Below, in pieces: positions 21,860 through 34,600 of a DNA stretch of 64,000 bases. The position numbers and the translations under genes were made by a program. The notes under the pieces are model-generated. The model was not told where the DNA came from. It worked only from the letters and a program-made list of their open reading frames with translations, and ran no database searches. The stretch covers positions 3,831,605-3,895,604 of the forward strand of contig NC_090716.1 of NCBI RefSeq assembly GCF_040954835.1, in the 5' to 3' direction. This DNA is from Lepisosteus oculatus. Its lineage: Eukaryota; Chordata; Actinopteri; Semionotiformes; Lepisosteidae. Within the stretch, counting starts at the first letter, position 1; each line of letters opens with the position of its first letter.

Positions 21860-22335
21860 ACTGCTGCCCTGGAACCAGTCCAGAGAAGAGCCACCAGAAA
21901 CGTTCTGGGACTTAAAGGAATGTCCCGCGCTGACAGGCTGAAGGACCTGCACCTTGCGCAGAGAAGGCCGTGAGGGGACCTGACACAAGTCTTCAAAGCC
22001 TTCAAGGGCGCTGACAAGGTGAGCCCAGCACACGTCTTCAGAACAGCGAAACTCAATCCAGAGGACACAGGTGCAAACTACGTGGAAGTGCATTTAGAAT
22101 CCCAAACAGGGGGTACTGCTTTAACCAAGGGGTTACGGGGACATGGAAGAAGCTACACAGCCAGTGTTGCTGCAGCCGATACCGCAGATTCCTCCAAGAA
22201 GTGGCTGGACGAGATCTTCGGATTACCTGGCAACTACCGCACAGGCCAGCTGGGCTGGAAGGCCCACACTCTCATGTTCTTATTGCTAGATAAAACTGTT
22301 ACAGTGGCAATCACGGGGCATCTTTGGAGTCGGAT
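21860..22335 (+). pseudogene. CR1-like LINE fragment (3' end of reverse-transcriptase frame plus tail)
   Basis: The frame starting near 21870 reads LEPVQRRATRNVLGLKGMS and continues RADRLKDLHLAQRRP, then a TGA stop where an Arg codon (CGA) is expected, then GDLTQVFKAFKGADK. The pattern LExVQRRAT...RLxxLxLxxxRRLRGDL is typical of the C-terminal end of CR1/L2-type LINE polymerases. The tail follows to about 22335 and resembles those at 6985, 30243 and 50158. It is an old, 5'-truncated, inactive insertion. Confidence 0.75.
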
Positions 22336-22771
22336 AAACCACGTCTCTGCCGGACGTTAAAACAGAATGTGCGCCTGCCCGTGAGGCAGCCCGAATTTAT
22401 TTAGAAGTGCGCTGGTCAGTATGTTGACACACTGGGAGAGCCTGTCGTTGGAACACAGGTGCACAGCATGCAAGAGCCAGCTCCTGCCAATCACCTGACC
22501 TCCCAACAGGGCGGTCTGAGAATAAACCGAGCCAAAAGCCTCAGGTCCCAGGCTGCTTCACAGGGCCTACCTAAACCAGTGTGGTGACCAACTGTGTACT
22601 GGTAACGCAGGCCAGGGTAGGACGGAGTTATCTCTTCAAGTCTCAATAACACAGGCCAGTTATCGACGGGGACGGACTGTAGTTACTTAATTGTATTAAT
22701 TTGCCTGTTGTTTTTAACCAGCTTGGCTCCTGTTCATGCCCATTAATTCAAGAGGGTGAGTAAGGCCAGCA

Positions 22772-22965
22772 GTGTGGCGTGGTGGTTAGCGCTCTGTATT
22801 CATAGCTAGAAGGTTGTGGGTTCGAATCATGGTGGGCACACTTCTGCTGTGCCCTTGAGCAAGGGGCTTCACCCGGATTGCTCCTCTAAAGCACCCTGAG
22901 GCACAAATAGAAGCCACTTTATCTCACCAGTAGGCAAATTAATAAAGATAATTAAGTAAAACACA
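22772..22965 (+). repeat. tRNA-headed SINE, plus orientation
   Basis: Clear RNA polymerase III boxes: A-like 'gtggcgtggtggttagcgc' and B 'gggttcgaatc', then 'tgctgtgcccttgagcaagg', the classic fish tRNA SINE layout. It is not a real tRNA gene: the head is followed by the SINE body and no acceptor stem closes. Confidence 0.75.
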
Positions 22966-25089
22966 TGCCTGTCAATAACTAGCCTGTGTTATTTAGAGGT
23001 CAGCTTGAAGAGATAACTTTGTCCTGTGTAATGGAACTGCAATGCCATTACACAGTTCAGCACAGTGGTAAAGTCGTTGTTTAGCAAACTCTTATTTTTA
23101 TTGTAGAGACATTCAGGTTGCGTTTCGCTCAGCTATGTGGTGCAGCCTGGCACAACAGGCAGGTGGACAAGCACTGTGCCAGGCAGTTCCTCCTCTGAGC
23201 CAGTCTCATGTCTCTTTACTGATCCCAGAGCACAACCAGGGGATAAAGTTCTGCATGCTTACAGTTCCCAGAGTTACTCACAGTGTGAAGACTGTGACCA
23301 ATCCAGATCCATAAAGTGGATAAAGACTTAAAACACAAGAGGACAGAGGGAATGGAATAGCACGATGAGACAGTTTAATCCATGCGGTACACTATCACCG
23401 CAGTCTTCCTGGTTGGCATATTGCACATCGTGGATTAATGGCTTCTTGTATCAGCTACTGCTGATAGACAGCATTCAGTTCTTTAAGGAGTTAAGTTTCT
23501 CAAACAGAAAACAAATGACTCTCTATAGCACAGGCATAATCACACAAGAAAGAACTGTGAAAAGAGTTTTGAAAATATTTAAAGCTACCAAAAAATAGCA
23601 GACATTTTTTTAACTTAAATTTTATGTATATCTTTCCACGGTTTGCCGTGCTAACAAAATTGGAACTTGAAGCGACACTTTTTTTTCTGGAGGTACTGTT
23701 CGGTGTGACGTTTTCATTGATACAGATGAAAGAGTCTGGTTTTAAGGAGAACAATTAAACTAAAATCAAGTTCAGTTCCCAAGCGTACCTTTTACATGTT
23801 TGGAACAGTTTGAAGTTCTGCCCTGAATGTGTGAGTTGTAGGCTCTGCGGACACCTCAGTTCACAGAATCGGATTTCAGTTTTGAGTAGCAGATAGTCTT
23901 CTCGCCATATGGCAGTTGAAGACACATGGGAATCTTTAATCAATACTAGAAAACACATTCTTCTAAGGTAGTGTAATTAGGAAAAAACTATCTCTTTATT
24001 GCAGTCCATCCTACAATTAAAATCACTGTATCTTAAAACAATGTCTACCACACCTTAAAAGAACTGATGTCAAAGACAAGCGGGGTAATTACACACTACT
24101 TTTCTTCACATTTATAGACCGAGATTTAGGTTAAAAAATATGCTTGATCTGTAACAGTCGTCAGGATACGTAATACGTACAGTAGGATTTCTCTGTAATT
24201 GTTTAAAAACGTGCGATTTCTGATGCACTTCAGACATTGTATTTGGAACGGAAAATCAATATCAATATCACTTCGTTTTTGACCGAAAGAAAACAAAGTT
24301 TTGTTGTTTTTACTTTATCCCAATAGCCAAATCAATGTCGCCTTTTAGCAAATATATCGAAAGCCACGATACAAGCACTCTGTGCCAGCAAAACATAAAC
24401 AGATTAATAAAAAGTCGCACGTTACACTTCGCACTGAAAACAAAACTTCAAAATTAGCTTTCTCAGCAAGACAGTAGTGTCAATTTTATAGTCACAAGCT
24501 GACCTGCCGAACCAGACACGAGGCCTTAGGTTTTGTGGTTTCTACCACAGACTTAATATCGACGGTTTACCACGGTTGTATATCTCAAAACCCGAATATC
24601 CCTTTGGGCGCTCAGTTACAGTTCGTTTTAAATGCGTGTTAGCCATCCTTTTCCTTAGTTATTTGTTATATCTTATCTTCCATGCGTTACTTAAATACCT
24701 TGTTATTTCGCTGCTGGAAACCACAAGATAGGTCTGACAAACCGAGTCACTGTTGACCTCTTGTGGTAGGGTCACCTATCTGCAGGTGCTGAACAGGTCG
24801 TAATGTGGCCGGGTTGCAGAGCTCTTCCGACATTAGCAGGATTTTGTTTTGTTTTTTATTGCACGTCAGATTTCTGCTGCGTTTCAAGCCCTTCTCGTTG
24901 AATTTAGAAGGGAATATCCAACCGCTGTCCTGCACGGTCCCCGTGCTTTTATTTCCTTTGGCGCTAGTTCGTGATGCTTTTGGACAAAATGCACCTGCGT
25001 CTGCGACCATTACAGATGCGTGATGATCCCCAGCTCTGTTGTGTTGCTCGGAAATGTCTTTTTTCGGCCCCTCAGATCAGAGTTTGAAC

Positions 25090-25370
25090 GTGTGTAGCCA
25101 TCCACCACGGAGCCTCGGCCCCCTGCTCAGCGGTGGGAACACCTGGTGACTGCACCAGAAACACGGGGCACACACACGGACAAACCTACAGACATCAATA
25201 AACTGGTCAAGCAGGCCCCTGGCAGGTAAACGGAAACTGAGGGACCCATAGAAAACCCATGCTGCCCTGTGAAGAACGTGCAAGCTCCACACATAAGGAA
25301 CCACAGCCCGGAATTCAGCCACGAACTGTAAGGTCACCCGTGCACCACTGTTCAAACTGAAAACGCCTTC
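25090..25370 (-). repeat. Degenerate SINE-like repeat, minus orientation
   Basis: Retains 'gaacgtgcaagctccacac' and a 'cactgttc' end resembling the 4268-4566 family. Heavily decayed; boundaries approximate. Confidence 0.45.
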
Positions 25371-27991
25371 CTCAGACATCAACACGCTGTGGAAATACTG
25401 TTAATAATTTTCAAGACAAGAGGTTTTTTTTATAAATAATTTATTACTGATATTCCAAGATACATTATTGCGAAGGTTTGTGATTTTTTTACAACCTGAA
25501 ATAACCTGTCATCGTGTTATATTATCAGACATTGATTCATCGCGTGTTTGGAGTCAACATTCAGCAGATGAAGTGTTTGGAAAATATGAATATTGACGTA
25601 AAACAGTCTTTTTTGGGAGAAAAGGTGTTATGCACGAAATCAGATAAGTAAAGAAAAAACGTACAAACGGTTCATCTAGAGTCTCTAGTCTGTTTTCTGG
25701 GTTTCGGCGCTAACCATAACAAGCCAATGTGTTAAGGTACCAAAACGTTGTAGCCAAGACTGGAACTTACATGGTAAGATTTTTTTCTTGACTGAAATTT
25801 AACACAAAAAAAAACGAGTCTCTTTTGTCTTCTGGGTCGCGTCCCCTTACCTTCAAAAACAGCCACCTAAAAATAAGACGCCTCTACTGCGTTATTGCGT
25901 GCTCGTCCTGTTGCCATCGCCCAATTCCCTCCCCCGTCCTCTGCCTGCCTCACCTCTTTAACGAAGGGCTCTCAACTGCTACAATACATGAGAGTCCGGC
26001 GAAGAACGCACCGGGGAGAACACGACCTCCAACACTGGTCCCAGCAGCACGCCAGTCTAACACGGAATACGGGCAGTATAGCACACCAAGCCCCTCTCTC
26101 CCCCAGCCCCTGTCTTAACGTCTTGGGTCTTCTGGTCCTCTCTAGTGGGGTCTGGGGGAGCTGTTCTCTTATCTTTGACCCCCCGTGCCCTGTCTACTGC
26201 TCATCAGCCGATTCAGTCCAGAAACAGACGATGAAACTGAGCGGGGGGAGGGTTGTCTGAAGCTACAGTAGATAGTGGCATTTTCGAAACAGCGGTTTGC
26301 TACAGTTTTTGACCGGACTTGCCGGCCCCGTGTGAACGCACGCTAGTGTGCTCAAAACGGATGCGCAAGGCAGGGAAAAGGTAACAAGCTCTTGCGTTGC
26401 TCGACCAGACTGTTTCAAAACAATTGCAGTGATAATGCCACTGCGTGTTAAATAAACTCATGTGCAATGAAAAATGATACAAAATAGTTTATATATAGGC
26501 TCTAAGGCAAATATTACAAGCGAAACTGTAAAACATATTTGGTCGTCTGTACTGTAAAATATTGTTTAGTTACCAAAACAGCTATTAGAGCAACTGGATT
26601 GTGAAAATATAATACAGGGAATCTGTAGATAAACGTAGAGCTTTACATAGAATTAAATAAACAAAACAGAAATGAACACAACGATGTTTAACAGCAAGTA
26701 ATTAAAAAAAAACAACGAAAATTAAAATCACTTCAGTTCCGGGAGCTACATGAAATTCCACCTTTGTGTCTGTGTCTATAATAGTCAGAAACGGCTTTGT
26801 TTTCGCTCAAACAAACGTTTTTGGAAATTCTGCAGTTTTTTACAAACGGCAACACTGAAGGTAATGCGCGGTCGGGCCTGTAGGGGCGCCGTTGGCCAGG
26901 ACGTCCCCCCGGCACACTGGGAATGTTGTGAACTTTTTCTTTGTTATTGTCCAGGCCGATGCCTTTTGAGTTCCTCTCGTTCATTTTCAGTTCTCATTTT
27001 GAGATTTCATAAACGCGCAGTCCTTTCTAAATTTGCCACAGCCCTAGTTTCTAAAATCAGATCTCTTATAGTGATACAAGTGTGTACCCAGCAGTTCAAT
27101 AGGCTTCCAAGGTAATAGGTGTGTTACAAGGCAGTGATTTCAAGCTATCTGTACAGTCTAATGAGCTGGCAGTGAAAGCACCAGTTAACCTTTTAATGCT
27201 ACTAGTATCACCTGCAAGAAAGACTTCAGTTCATGTAATAAATATTAAATGTACATCGGTATAATTCTTACCGGAGGCCTGAATGTTAGTTTCTCAGGGT
27301 CTTTCTATTTACTCTGCCATGATTATCCCATGATTTGCACTACATTTTACTGTGGGCTAGAGGAAAGAGCGCCACCTACTGGTCCGCCCACACCACTTGC
27401 TGCACCCCTGGTCCTGGAGCAACACTATCTCTGCCGGTTTCCCTTGCGGCTGAACTCTAAAACTACCGTGGTAACTGATGAATTAAGTGATCAGCTTGCT
27501 GGTTCAGGCTGCTGTTTCACTTGGTCATTTCTTCCCTGTCATAAATATCTGACTTCAAAGGGGCTCCGCTGCACAGACTCTCCTCTGCTTGATTTCTGGC
27601 TGAACTGTTAAGATCGTACCGGTCGATGGATTCATGCCAGGCCCAGACACGCCCATGATGAGTGTTTTGTCCATTTCAGGGTCCCCAAACCCAGAAATCG
27701 GTATTGGAATTGATACCCAATACAAATTCCATTTGGCCTTTTAAGAGATAAAATGAAATTTACAAATAAGCCCTCAACAGAAATCAATGAGCCCATGAGT
27801 AAGATCTCAGGTGTAGCATAAACAAGTTCCTCCAGGACCAGGGTTTGGAATCACTGGATGATCACAGCAAGTGCTAATTTGGGAAGCTGGATCCACTCCT
27901 GATTCTCGGAATCATGAAGGTTCCCTCTACTCTACCACTGAAGTTACAGGTATGAGCAGAAAGGCAGCCTTCGGAGATCTCATTGCTTTCT

Positions 27992-28207
27992 AAATAAAAC
28001 AGATAGAAGCATCAATATGAAGGGCCTCCAGTCCTAGTCCTGGAGGGGCTGCTGTTCCTGCAGGTGCTCTTTGTCTCTTTAATCACACAGCACCAGAAGA
28101 GCTGGGGGTTCAATAGATCCACTCCAGCCCCTAATGAGTTAATTTGGCCTCAAGAGCTGCTTTGGAATGAAAACCTACAGACACGTCAGCCCCCCTGCAA
28201 AAGGAAT
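27992..28207. repeat. Probable interspersed repeat downstream of SPI1
   Basis: Inward-facing 'gtcctggaggggctgctg' and 'aaaacctacagacac...aaggaattggacagcccc' resemble a fish repeat. A related fragment 'ctccaggaccagggtttgg' sits at 27830. It ends about 20 nt from the candidate SPI1 poly(A) signal. Confidence 0.4.
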
Positions 28208-28229
28208 TGGACAGCCCCGATTTGTATCA

Positions 28230-28235
28230 TTTAAT
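28230..28235 (-). terminator. Candidate SPI1 poly(A) signal (ATTAAA)
   Basis: ATTAAA on the minus strand, 127 nt beyond the SPI1 stop codon. It is the first polyadenylation-type hexamer seen after the stop. Another ATTAAA lies at 28076-28081. Not confirmed by a transcript end. Confidence 0.4.
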
Positions 28236-28361
28236 TTCTACCAACAAAAAAAGAAAAATGTTGCAAGGTTAATTTAAATTATCAACAGATTATGAAAGCT
28301 GCAGTACTTCCGGCAACAGTCTTAATGCATTTTTTCTCTCTTGATTTTCTCAGTTTTCTCT

Positions 28362-28681
28362 TTATAAATGAGGGTACAGCTTCCTCTCGGTGGATATTTT
28401 CCCCAGCACCTCTCCGCTGAACTGGTACGTCAGCTTTTTCTTGACCTTCTTCACCTCCCCGGTCTTGCCGTAGTTCCTGAGGGCACGTGCCATCTTCTGG
28501 TAGGTCATCTTCTTGCGGTTCCCTTTCTGCACGCCCCAGCGGTTGGCCAGCGCCTCCTTGTGCTTGGAGGAGAACTGGAAAGTCCCCTTCTCCTTGTCTA
28601 CCCACCAGATACTGTCCTTCATGTCCCCGTTGCGCAGCAGGTCCAGCAGAAACTGGTACAGGCGGATTTTCTTCTTGTTAC
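28362..28681 (-). CDS. SPI1: SPI1 coding exon 5 (ETS domain and stop)
   Basis: The 320-nt terminal exon encodes [20 protein letters not shown] through the full winged-helix ETS domain to a short C-terminus [13 protein letters not shown] and a TAA stop. Residues [20 protein letters not shown] and [20 protein letters not shown] are near-invariant in PU.1. Acceptor CGCTGCAG|GT. Confidence 0.99.
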
Positions 28682-31600
28682 CTGCAGCGGGACAGCGGGC
28701 TGGTGAGTACTGCGCCGGCACAGCGCCCTCATCAAGCTCACCTGCCTGGCCGGAACTGATCCGGTCCAGCCGGTATTGGGCTCATTTAGCTTGTTTAGCT
28801 CATTTAGCTTGTTAAAGAGCCGGGTTTGATTGGAAACTGGTAGATACACCAGCCGTCCTGAAAAATTATGCACTTTGATGAAAGGCACAATGAAAAATAA
28901 TCCTCACACTTCTATAGCTCTTTTCTGGACCCTCTGCTCAAAGCGCTTTACATGAAATGGGGATCCCCTCCACCCCCACCAGTGTGCAGCCCCACCTGAA
29001 TGATGCTCCAGTCCCCTCACACACACCAGCTCTCAGTGGGGAGGAGAGCAGAGTGATGAAGCCAGTTCAGAGATGGAGGTTATTAGGAGGCAATGACTGG
29101 TAAAGGCCAATGGGATATTTGGTAACACCTCTACTCTTTACAAGAAATGCCCTGGGATTTTTAATGACCACTGAGAGTCAGGACCTCAGTTTTATGTCTC
29201 ATTCTAAGAACGGCACCTTTTTTTACAGTATAGTGTCCCCGTCACTATACTGGGGCATCAGGACCCACACAGACTGCAGGGTGAGCGCCCCCTGCTGGCT
29301 CCACTAACACCTGCTGAGCTTCAGTGGACTGCCAGCTGTGAGCTGCAAGGTGATATACTGTAGCTGCTGGTAGTCTAACAAGCACATCTTTACAAAAACG
29401 GTTATTGACAAAAAATGAAAAAGGTTAAAAATGAGAAATAATGGGATTATCTGACCCATTTGTGGTGTCATAGAAGACACTGTACTCTAGATCCAAGACT
29501 TACAGTATGTTAAGGTATGGCTTCTCTCCTTATCTCTGATAACATGAGAATAATCTCTGTCTTGTTCAGTGCACAGCATAAGGGTTCCTTTTGCAGGACA
29601 GCGGCCTTATTGTAAAAAATACAGCTTCTGATTTTTATGTCCACTTTGAGAAAGCTGCCCTGTGCTAAACATTTCATTGCAATTTGGCAGGTTTGCCCTG
29701 GATTTCCTGTTTCTTCTGTGCAGGTTTCATCACGTGTTAACTACAGTACATGTTAACTGCGATAACACGTTTTATTTTTACCAGCACAAATGTTTATAAG
29801 GGAATTATCACACATCATCAACTTTATCACACCCTGGTCAGCTAAAGGGGGTACAGTATAGGAAATCAAAGTGAAAGTTAGTTAAAGGTGTCAAAAGAGA
29901 GAAAAAACAGACGAATGATCTATTGGAATGACTGCAGTTTCAGTGGTAATTACTGGTATTATATTACAAGGCAATCCCTTGACGGACACCACTCACCTGG
30001 CTCCCCACTGGTGGGACAGGGCAGGTGGTCAACCAGGTCGGCCTCTCCGTCTGAGACCTCAAAGGGCGGGCTCCTTCTCTCCATGTCCTCCTCATCGGAG
30101 CTGCGCTGGGCAGGGGAGGTGTAAGGGTACCTGCGCTGCATGTACTGCATCTGAAACGGCAGTGGGATGTTTGTAGCCTTCTGTACGCTTGACGCAGAGA
30201 GTGGCGGGAGTGTGTAACAAGCCGCCCTGACCACGCTGTTGAAGTTGATGCCCTGGCTTGATTCAAGAAAAGGCTGGGTAAGATCCTGGAATCATTCAGC
30301 TGCTTACTACCGAACAGGCTAGACTGGGCTGAATGGCTTCTTCTCATCTGCGATAGATAAGATAAGAGAGAAGGCATCCCTGCTGCCTGGACTGTAAACA
30401 TACCAGGGTTTTTGTTTGCTTTAGAAAATGCACTTATTTTAGCTGTGTCGCTTGATTCCATAAGGAGACAGAAATTTGATTTGAGGGTAGATGTAGAACC
30501 TGCTGAAGTTTGTCAGTTCTCATGGGGATGTGGCGCTGAAGTGTGGAATCCAAGAATCTGGGCTTCTTTTTTGTTCAGTGGACAAAATAGCCATGTTTCT
30601 AAAAACTATATTGCTACAAAGAGGCACGTTTTAAATATTCAGCAGTCTACAGTACACAACTCTTAAAGACACAAACGCATAGGAAATTTACCACTCGAGA
30701 CCTCAGACTTATACTGAAAGAGGAAGTTAAAAGCTGAGAAGAAAATGCGAGGGTGGTTACAGAGGATTTAGCAAAATGTCTTGCTGTGGGAACCACTTTG
30801 TCTTCAAATTTCAAATTTCAGTGGCACAGAGTGGGGACAGAGAGCTTGTGGCCGAAGGGAACATAAAACATAATTTGGGCATTGGAAAAGTGCATCACCT
30901 GCACTTCTGTGGGCTCAGGCTGTCCCCGGATACACAATCCATAGAGCAGGCGAATCGCTGTGATTATATCAATCATTTGTCTCTCTTCTTTCAAAACACT
31001 TAACATTGGCTCAAATTCCTGTTACAGTTACAGGGTGCAGAGGGGCCCCTTTAACACTGAGTAAAATAATCTTAAAAAGAAACCACTTAACCAGTTGTCA
31101 CATTCACAAGGTGACATGAGTGTGATCTGTTGTGCTGTATTTTCTTAAGACCTTCTCAGAGGTCTTTCTCATCGTCGAAATGCCGTCTCTAAAGAAGGCC
31201 TTTCCGTCTATCCCTTTACAGACATCGTCGGCTAGGGCTCTGCTTCCCAGCAGATGTTGGGAAAGGGGGAAACGAGCTGTGGCGGGGCCCGCAGAGAGGG
31301 GGAATATCCACCCCGCTGTCCGGCGAGGCGACGACACTTTCACGAGTGCGTGTGATGCACACTCCATAAGGATGCTGCCCCCGCGCAACTTAACAAATAC
31401 AAATGAAATAAGATCTGAGGTACAGACATACATACTGCAGACAGCAGCGACTAAGGACACTGGAGCACCACAGAGTGTGTCTGGCATCACTCTTTCTGAT
31501 GGTTTCCGTGGTAAATTCAGCGCAGACGTCTTGCGCTTGCATCTGCTATCGGTTCCCTTAGCTTTAACGGGTGCCAACGGCAATGCAGGAGAACATGAGA

Positions 31601-34600
31601 GCACCGTGACCTAACGTAGTCACAGAGGATGACCCCAGGGGTAGAGCGCACTGCAGGTTACTTATAAAACATTATACGAAGGCTTTAGAGTAGGCTAGAA
31701 GAGAGAATTACTTCCACTTCCCAGCTGGTTGGTATTTGTCTATGATTTTCATGGCTTACGAGTTAAGTTAAAGAAAAACGTTGTTCTAACATTCAGCGTC
31801 GGTCATCGTAATCTGTGATTAACCATTTGTTTTTTGCACAGCTTTGCCTATGTTTTGTTTTATCAAAATCACGAATCTCTTCCCAGGTGGCAGGCATTTG
31901 GAAAAAAATACTTACATAAAGAATGATGACTTTAATTATTGTTGTATTAGTAGAATTATACCATTTTAATTAATCTGAACTAGTACTGAGTTCAGTCTAC
32001 CTTCAGGTGATTAGCTATAGTATATGGAAAGATAGTGCCCTGGGGTTGTCAGTGATTTTCTCCTGCTGTTATCTGGCTTTCACCTGTAAGTGTACCTCCA
32101 GCAGCTCGGCACACGCTGCTGTGGAGGACGGGGGCAGAGCAGGTTCTCTGTAAAGCGAAAGGGGAAGCAGGGTGCTAGAAGGGGTTTTCTCGTGTGTCTC
32201 TGGCCCTCAGACCTCCTCTGTTGCAATGTGGGCTAGACAGCTGGGCGCTGGTGGCCTCACGGCCACACTGTCAACGAGCTTCGGGCAGCCAGGCAGTTTG
32301 CGTGTGAAAGGCAACAACAGCAACACACGCCGACAAGTTACATTTTCTATCACTCACGTGAACAAGCAGTACCCTAAGGACCCTAAAACGAGGCTTCTGA
32401 AATAACACGACTTCTGTTTCACCTGTGGTTGCCTTTTGTGTGCGATTGTTACTTAACAGGCGAGAGAACTAGAATCAATCAGCAATCTAAAAATAGCATT
32501 CAGCTAGCGTGTTTAAAGATGATCTATAGCTTCTGTCTCCCGACGATATTGCTACTGAGCCTCGATTCCTTGGAAACTATACTCACAAAACGAACCTAAA
32601 ACACATTTCCCTGCGATTACATTGAATTCACATTGAATTTGCATACCAGAGTATAATTATGGGTGATGTACGCCACACTACTAAATGGCCACATAAACTA
32701 GTCATTTAGTGTTTTCACTGGTTGAGATAAAAGAGAGTGCAATATCTCTGACACACAGAGTACATCATTTTTCATCCACGAAATTACACTGGTGCACCTT
32801 TCCAGTTAAGAGTACATAATACTAACTTACAAATGTGGATTTCAGTTCCATAGACACAGTGAGGGTCTTAATCTTTAAAAAAAGCATGTGGGCTACATAA
32901 AATTAATGTTTTATTCCCAGCACTGTTTTTACCAGCAAAAAGAAGCTTGTACATTTTGCCCTCTCGTGTTTTTGGATTAATTTTCGGAGCTCTCACAGTG
33001 AGCTCTTCTACCCTGTTATAAAAAGCGCTCACCCTTACTGTTCTGGTGTTAACTTACCGAAATTATTTAAGGGAAAGGAAGAAAAAATGCTCAAAAAAGT
33101 GTGCTGTGCTTTCACAGATATTGCGCGTGGTGGTGAGGGTTTTTTAGTGAGACTGATTTTCTTGAAGCCACCTGGAACAGCCCCTCCCCTCCCCTGACCA
33201 CCCCCTCCCTCACCAGGAGCATGTCCCAATAACGAACAGTAAAATTGGGTAAATAATGAAAATCCACAGCCAAGCGGTTAGTGAGTCTGCACAATTCGGC
33301 GTCGCCCTCAGAGCTGTCACGTAGAGGCAACACTTACTCAGGAAAAGACAGTGTTGGGCAACGCTATCTCACAGCAAACAATGCTCAGATCCCACACAAT
33401 TAAAAAAAAACACTCACTGCAATGTGGCATCTACTTTAAACAGCTAAAAGTCCCTGCTGTAATCACCTTTTTATAAGGCTAGCTGAGACCAACATTCAAG
33501 TAACTGTTACAGCACATCAAGAGCTCAGAAGAGTGAGCAGCCAAAGCATGAATTCTGAATTTAGTGCAGAATACAATCTATGGGCCTGTCCTCAGATCAT
33601 GAAGCCATTGCAGCTTTATTTGTTCACAAAATAAACAGCTGTGTGTGTGTGGGACGGGTATTTTCTGTCAAATTTTTGAGTGGCATTGTAAATAGGAGAT
33701 CTTTCTAATTCTTGAAACATAAAAATTGAGTTATTTTGGCTTTATTAGAGGGTCGGTGGCATGCAACCCAAATGGCAGTTCCATCTCTGAAAGCCCCCTG
33801 TCCATACTCTGCCATCAGACAGGCTCGGTGCATTAGCATGTATTTCGATTCTTAAGATGAGCACTAGTGAAGATGGCTCATCAAAACCTGAACCCACCCA
33901 CTAATCCACCATTCCACAGAGCCGCTTCACGAACGCCCTGACGGTCGACGTGTACTGGAATTGGAATTTGTCAGCGGCTCAGACTTGGGCTTTCATCTGG
34001 GTCGGAAACAAAATGGCAAGCGTGCCTTAAAAAGATTCACAAACGTAGCTTTTCTTCGTAGGCAAGAACTGTTCCCCACAGAAGGTAACAGCAGGTTTAC
34101 AAGTTTACAAGTGTTGCAACTTTTTATCGCTGTTTATATTAGTACAACCGATCCTAACGGTTCCCCTTTGGTCTTGTGTAAAATCAGAGGTTTTAAATCA
34201 AGGGGATGTCTGTCATGAACCAAGCTACAGCAGGACATTTTCCCGGCGTACTTTATATACACTGAACAAAGCTCGACAGCTGATGACTGCTTCAAACTGG
34301 ACAGGAGTGCCAGAACATTTTGGGCACATTGTTGTTGCTGACTATGGAAATACCCAACTTTCCTTCTGTTCTGAGAAAACACAGAAAGTGCTGACTATTC
34401 ATGCATGCTTTCTGCATATATTTCCACTACCTGCCTTTATGCTGGACGCTGTTGTTGAGACACTTCACAGCCAGACTGCCTGGCACACGATGTGTATTTC
34501 GTTGTGTAACCCACCAAAAAGCTTCTGACGTTCCCAAAGTGCTCCAATTCTGTTTTTCCCCCCTCACTTGTCCCCCCGATGCCGTTGAGCAATCCCGAAG

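Larger units (their letters stand above)
21601..28229. other. Spacer between MYBPC3 and SPI1
   Basis: No coding exon recognised. Contains a CR1 3' end (21.86-22.34 kb), a tRNA SINE (22.77-22.97 kb), a degenerate SINE (25.09-25.37 kb), a moderately CpG-rich patch (25.83-26.35 kb) and a repeat just beyond the SPI1 3' end (27.99-28.21 kb). The remainder, especially 23.3-24.7 and 26.4-27.2 kb, is AT-rich without recognised features. Confidence 0.7.

Noticed and set aside
22772-22850. Possible tRNA gene
   Set aside because: Box A and box B are present, but a SINE body follows and no acceptor stem closes.
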